This document shows, in pieces, positions 6,348-8,177 of a stretch of 8,177 nt of DNA. The notes under the pieces were generated by a model. It worked only from the letters and a program-made list of their open reading frames with translations, did not search any database and was not told the origin of the DNA. The stretch comes from Lachnospiraceae bacterium UBA6403 (GTDB lineage Bacteria; Bacillota; Clostridia; Lachnospirales; Lachnospiraceae), in assembly GCA_002437435.1 (NCBI GenBank), contig DJPV01000081.1, forward strand, positions 33,335 through 41,511, read 5' to 3'. Position numbers and translations under genes: made by a program. Every line of letters begins with the position of its first letter. The stretch's first letter is position 1.

Positions 6348-6363
6348 TTCGGGGATACCCGAA
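6348..6363 (+). promoter_or_regulatory. 5' leader hairpin of hpf mRNA
   Basis: TTCGGG-GATA-CCCGAA: a perfect 6-bp stem with a four-base loop, beginning about 5 nt after the predicted start point and ending 4 nt before the ribosome site AAGGAG (6368-6373). GC-rich in AT-rich surroundings. Likely an mRNA-stabilising 5' hairpin or a translation control element. Confidence 0.55.
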
Positions 6364-6382
6364 AAAGAAGGAGTTGGGCAAC

Positions 6383-6910
6383 ATGAATTACATAATTAGT
6401 GGAAAAAATATCGATGTTACTGAAGGTTTAAAGAATGCAGTATATGACAAGCTGTCCAAGCTTGAGAAATATTTCGCAGAAGATGCTGTTGCACAGGTTA
6501 CATTTAGTGTAGAGAAAGACAGACAGAAGATAGAAGTTACGATCCCTATGAAAGGACATATCATTCGTGCAGAACAGGTGAGTGATGATATGTATGTATC
6601 GATCGATCTTGTGCTGGAAGTGATCGAGAGACAGGTGAACAAGCATAAGAAGAAACTGATCGACAAGGAGCAGAATGCAGCATATCTCCAGGATTCATTT
6701 GTTGAAGAAGAAACAGATGAAGATGACGAGATCAAGATCGTAAGAAGCAAGAAATTTGCGGTAAAGCCTATGTATCCAGAAGATGCATGCATCCAGATGG
6801 ATCTGCTCGGACATAATTTCTATGTATTCAGAAACGCTGAGACAGAAGAAGTAAATGTTGTCTATAAGAGAAAGGGTAACACATACGGATTGATCGAACC
6901 GGAATTTTAA
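6383..6910 (+). CDS. hpf: Long-form ribosome hibernation promoting factor
   Basis: Binds the 30S decoding region and drives formation of inactive 100S ribosome dimers in stationary phase or stress. From the corrected start it has 175 residues, normal for the long form. The N-terminal S30AE domain covers about 2-97 (MNYIISGKNIDVTEGLK, LSKLEKYF, VSIDLVLEVIERQVNKHKKK). An acidic linker follows (about 98-117, EEETDEDDE), then the C-terminal dimerisation domain at about 118-175 (IVRSKKFAVKPMYPEDACIQMDL cut here into IVRSKKF, KPMYPEDA, GHNFYVFRN, YKRKGNTYGLIEP). The start at 6383 is set by AAGGAG (6368-6373) with 9-nt spacing and by the conserved N-terminus; the in-frame extension to 6317 lies in the promoter. 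secA follows, the same order as yvyD-secA in Bacillus. The B. subtilis name is yvyD. Confidence 0.97.
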   Translation: MNYIISGKNIDVTEGLKNAVYDKLSKLEKYFAEDAVAQVTFSVEKDRQKIEVTIPMKGHIIRAEQVSDDMYVSIDLVLEVIERQVNKHKKKLIDKEQNAAYLQDSFVEEETDEDDEIKIVRSKKFAVKPMYPEDACIQMDLLGHNFYVFRNAETEEVNVVYKRKGNTYGLIEPEF

Positions 6911-6980
6911 TCTCAACCTGCCACACAGGAAGCCTGTATAATCAGACCTGAAAGGGTCGTGTGAAACGGCTGCAGAGATT
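6909..6980 (+). ncRNA. Candidate structured RNA after hpf, class not recognised
   Basis: A compact set of nested helices fits this stretch. AATCTC (6909-6914) pairs with GAGATT (6975-6980). GCC (6920-6922) pairs with GGC (6968-6970). ACAC (6923-6926) pairs with GTGT (6959-6962). GACCT-GAAA-GGGTC (6945-6958) is a GNRA tetraloop hairpin stacked directly on the last helix, and AGG-AAG-CCT (6927-6935) is a small side hairpin. An alternative is ACAGG-AAG-CCTGT. A strong terminator follows 18 nt later. It could be part of the hpf 3' UTR, a processed small RNA, or an aptamer-plus-terminator unit. It matches no riboswitch class I know. Paired by eye only. Confidence 0.35.
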
Positions 6981-6990
6981 TATGGATAAA

Positions 6991-7032
6991 GAGAAGAACC
7001 GCCAGGATATTAACGCTGGCGGCTCTTTTTTT
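6991..7032 (+). terminator. Intrinsic terminator between hpf and secA
   Basis: CCGCCAG (6999-7005), a 10-nt loop, CTGGCGG (7016-7022), then CTC and seven T. After one A-C mismatch the stem extends outward with AAGA pairing to TCTT. Strong GC-rich stem and T-run. It separates hpf from secA, so they are not simply one transcript. Confidence 0.92.
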
Positions 7033-7097
7033 GCACGGAAAGTTATCAGATTTTAGTGTTATTTTATATGCTTTACCAAAGCTTTTCAGATTCATTC

Positions 7098-7126
7098 TTG
7101 ATATAAATATCATATGATGGTATTAT
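7098..7126 (+). promoter_or_regulatory. Promoter of secA
   Basis: TTGATA (7098-7103), 17 bp, TATTAT (7121-7126). Start point near 7133, leaving a leader of about 53 nt to the ATG at 7186. With the terminator upstream this makes secA independently transcribed. The remaining DNA between the terminator and this promoter shows no gene. Confidence 0.65.
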
Positions 7127-7185
7127 GTACCCTGAGTAATAAGATTTGGATATGAAACCAAGAAAACAGTTAGGAGAATAATAGA

Positions 7186-8177
7186 ATGGGATTATTTGAA
7201 AAAGTATTTGGCACACATAGTGAGAAAGAACTGAAAAAGATTGCTCCTATTGTGGACAAGATAGAAGCACTTGATTCTGACATGCAGGCGTTATCAGATG
7301 AGGAATTAAGAGCAAAGACAACAGAATTCAAAGAGAGACTTGCAAAAGGAGAGACACTTGATGATCTGTTGGTAGAAGCATTTGCAGTTGTCAGAGAGGC
7401 TGCATACAGAGTACTTGGCATCAAGCATTACAGAGTACAGTTGATCGGTGGTGTTGTATTACATCAGGGACGTATCGCTGAAATGAAAACCGGTGAAGGT
7501 AAGACTCTTGTATCTACACTCCCTGTATATTTAAACGCGCTGGAGGGCAAGGGCGTTCAGGTCGTAACAGTTAACGATTACCTGGCAAAGCGTGATGCTG
7601 AGTGGATGGGCAAGGTACATGAGTTCCTTGGACTTACAGTTGGTATTATTTTGAATTCATCTACAAATGATGAAAGACGTGATGCATATGCATGCGATAT
7701 TACGTATGTAACAAATAACGAACTCGGTTTCGATTACTTAAGAGATAACATGGTTATCTATAAAGAAAAGCTTGTATTAAGGGGACTTCATTACTGCGTG
7801 ATCGATGAGGTCGACTCTGTATTGATCGATGAGGCGAGAACACCTTTGATCATTTCAGGACAGAGTGGCAAGTCAACAGAGCTTTATAAGATGTGCGATT
7901 ACCTTGCAAGACGTATGAAACGTGGTGAGGGAGATGGCGAGATTTCCAAGATGGATATGCTGATGAATACAGCGATCGAGGAAGACGGAGATTTCCTTGT
8001 AAATGAAAAAGACAAATATGTTATGCTGACAGCAAATGGCGTAAAGGAAGTTGAGCAGTTCTTCCATATTGATAACCTGTCTGATCCTGAGAATATCGAG
8101 ATCCAGCATAACATTATTCTTGCACTTCGTGCGCATAATCTGATGTTCCGTGATCGTGATTACGTTGTAAAGGATGA
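7186..8177 (+). CDS. secA: Preprotein translocase ATPase SecA, N-terminal part
   Basis: ATP-driven motor that pushes unfolded preproteins through SecYEG at the membrane. 330 codons are present and the gene runs off the right edge; Gram-positive SecA is about 840 residues, so roughly 40 percent is seen. Landmarks: the N-terminus [41 protein letters not shown] before Walker A MKTGEGKT (100-107), split here as GIKHYRVQ and [18 protein letters not shown] (128-137); [17 protein letters not shown] (173-189); Walker B VIDEVDS (205-211); and [11 protein letters not shown] (215-225). The preprotein cross-linking domain begins near 226 and reaches NIILALRAH and VVKD at the window end. TAGGAG (7171-7176) lies 9 nt before ATG. 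In related Firmicutes prfB commonly follows. It would export both wall hydrolases in this window. No truncation or frameshift seen in the visible part. Confidence 0.98.
   Translation, partial: MGLFEKVFGTHSEKELKKIAPIVDKIEALDSDMQALSDEELRAKTTEFKERLAKGETLDDLLVEAFAVVREAAYRVLGIKHYRVQLIGGVVLHQGRIAEMKTGEGKTLVSTLPVYLNALEGKGVQVVTVNDYLAKRDAEWMGKVHEFLGLTVGIILNSSTNDERRDAYACDITYVTNNELGFDYLRDNMVIYKEKLVLRGLHYCVIDEVDSVLIDEARTPLIISGQSGKSTELYKMCDYLARRMKRGEGDGEISKMDMLMNTAIEEDGDFLVNEKDKYVMLTANGVKEVEQFFHIDNLSDPENIEIQHNIILALRAHNLMFRDRDYVVKD

Noticed and set aside
6317..6382. In-frame N-terminal extension of hpf from ATG 6317
   Set aside because: The ATG lies between the -35 and -10 of the promoter; the conserved HPF N-terminus and the ribosome site point to 6383.
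6945..7022. Resemblance of GGGTCGTG and CCGCC to the ZTP (pfl) riboswitch
   Set aside because: The bases following GGGTCGTG and the second conserved block do not match, and CCGCC is already explained by the terminator stem.
6983..7057. A 24-codon frame starting ATG GAT AAA after the hpf RNA fold
   Set aside because: No ribosome site, and it runs through the terminator stem and T-run.

Overview
The window looks like chromosome of a low-GC Gram-positive anaerobe of the class Clostridia, most likely Lachnospiraceae. This rests on family recognition: the hpf-secA order, a pyruvate kinase with the extra C-terminal PEP-utiliser-type domain, secreted GH25/FN3 and SH3b/NlpC-P60 wall hydrolases, strong Shine-Dalgarno sites and AT-rich intergenic DNA with near-consensus vegetative promoters. 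No tRNA, rRNA, insertion sequence, prophage or CRISPR is visible. The gene content is core or housekeeping, with two cell-wall hydrolases.

Layout: (1) 1-1574, minus strand: a secreted GH25 muramidase with two FN3 domains, running off the left edge and starting at TTG. (2) 1575-1899: an AT-rich divergent control region holding a good promoter for GH25, a palindrome over an extended -10 for the rightward gene, four copies of TATGTAAAA, and a site fitting the WalR/YycF consensus exactly. (3) 1900-2808: a four-helix DUF1189-like membrane protein, followed 41 bp later by (4) pyk, 2850-4586. (5) 4748-6076: a secreted SH3b-SH3b-NlpC/P60 endopeptidase with a perfect-consensus promoter. Its 5' leader carries a one-mismatch WalR-like box and a hairpin next to the Shine-Dalgarno. 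It ends in a terminator hairpin with an unusually large loop. (6) 6383-6910: long-form hibernation factor hpf with its own promoter and 5' hairpin. A compact, unassigned RNA fold and a strong terminator follow. (7) 7186 to the right edge: the N-terminal 330 codons of secA, with its own promoter.

Two longest-ORF starts (4649 and 6317) are wrong, because each lies upstream of or inside the gene's promoter. The true starts are 4748 and 6383.

The theme linking the separate parts is cell-wall turnover. The GH25 muramidase and the NlpC/P60 endopeptidase cut different bonds of peptidoglycan, both carry signal peptides, and both have WalR-like direct repeats in their control regions, suggesting (not proving) one wall-stress regulon. 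SecA would export both. Pyk supplies pyruvate and ATP, and HPF parks ribosomes in stationary phase. I do not see a clearly new multi-gene system. The most novel candidates are non-coding: the RNA fold after hpf, the anti-Shine-Dalgarno loop in the hydrolase terminator, and the repeat-rich divergent control region.
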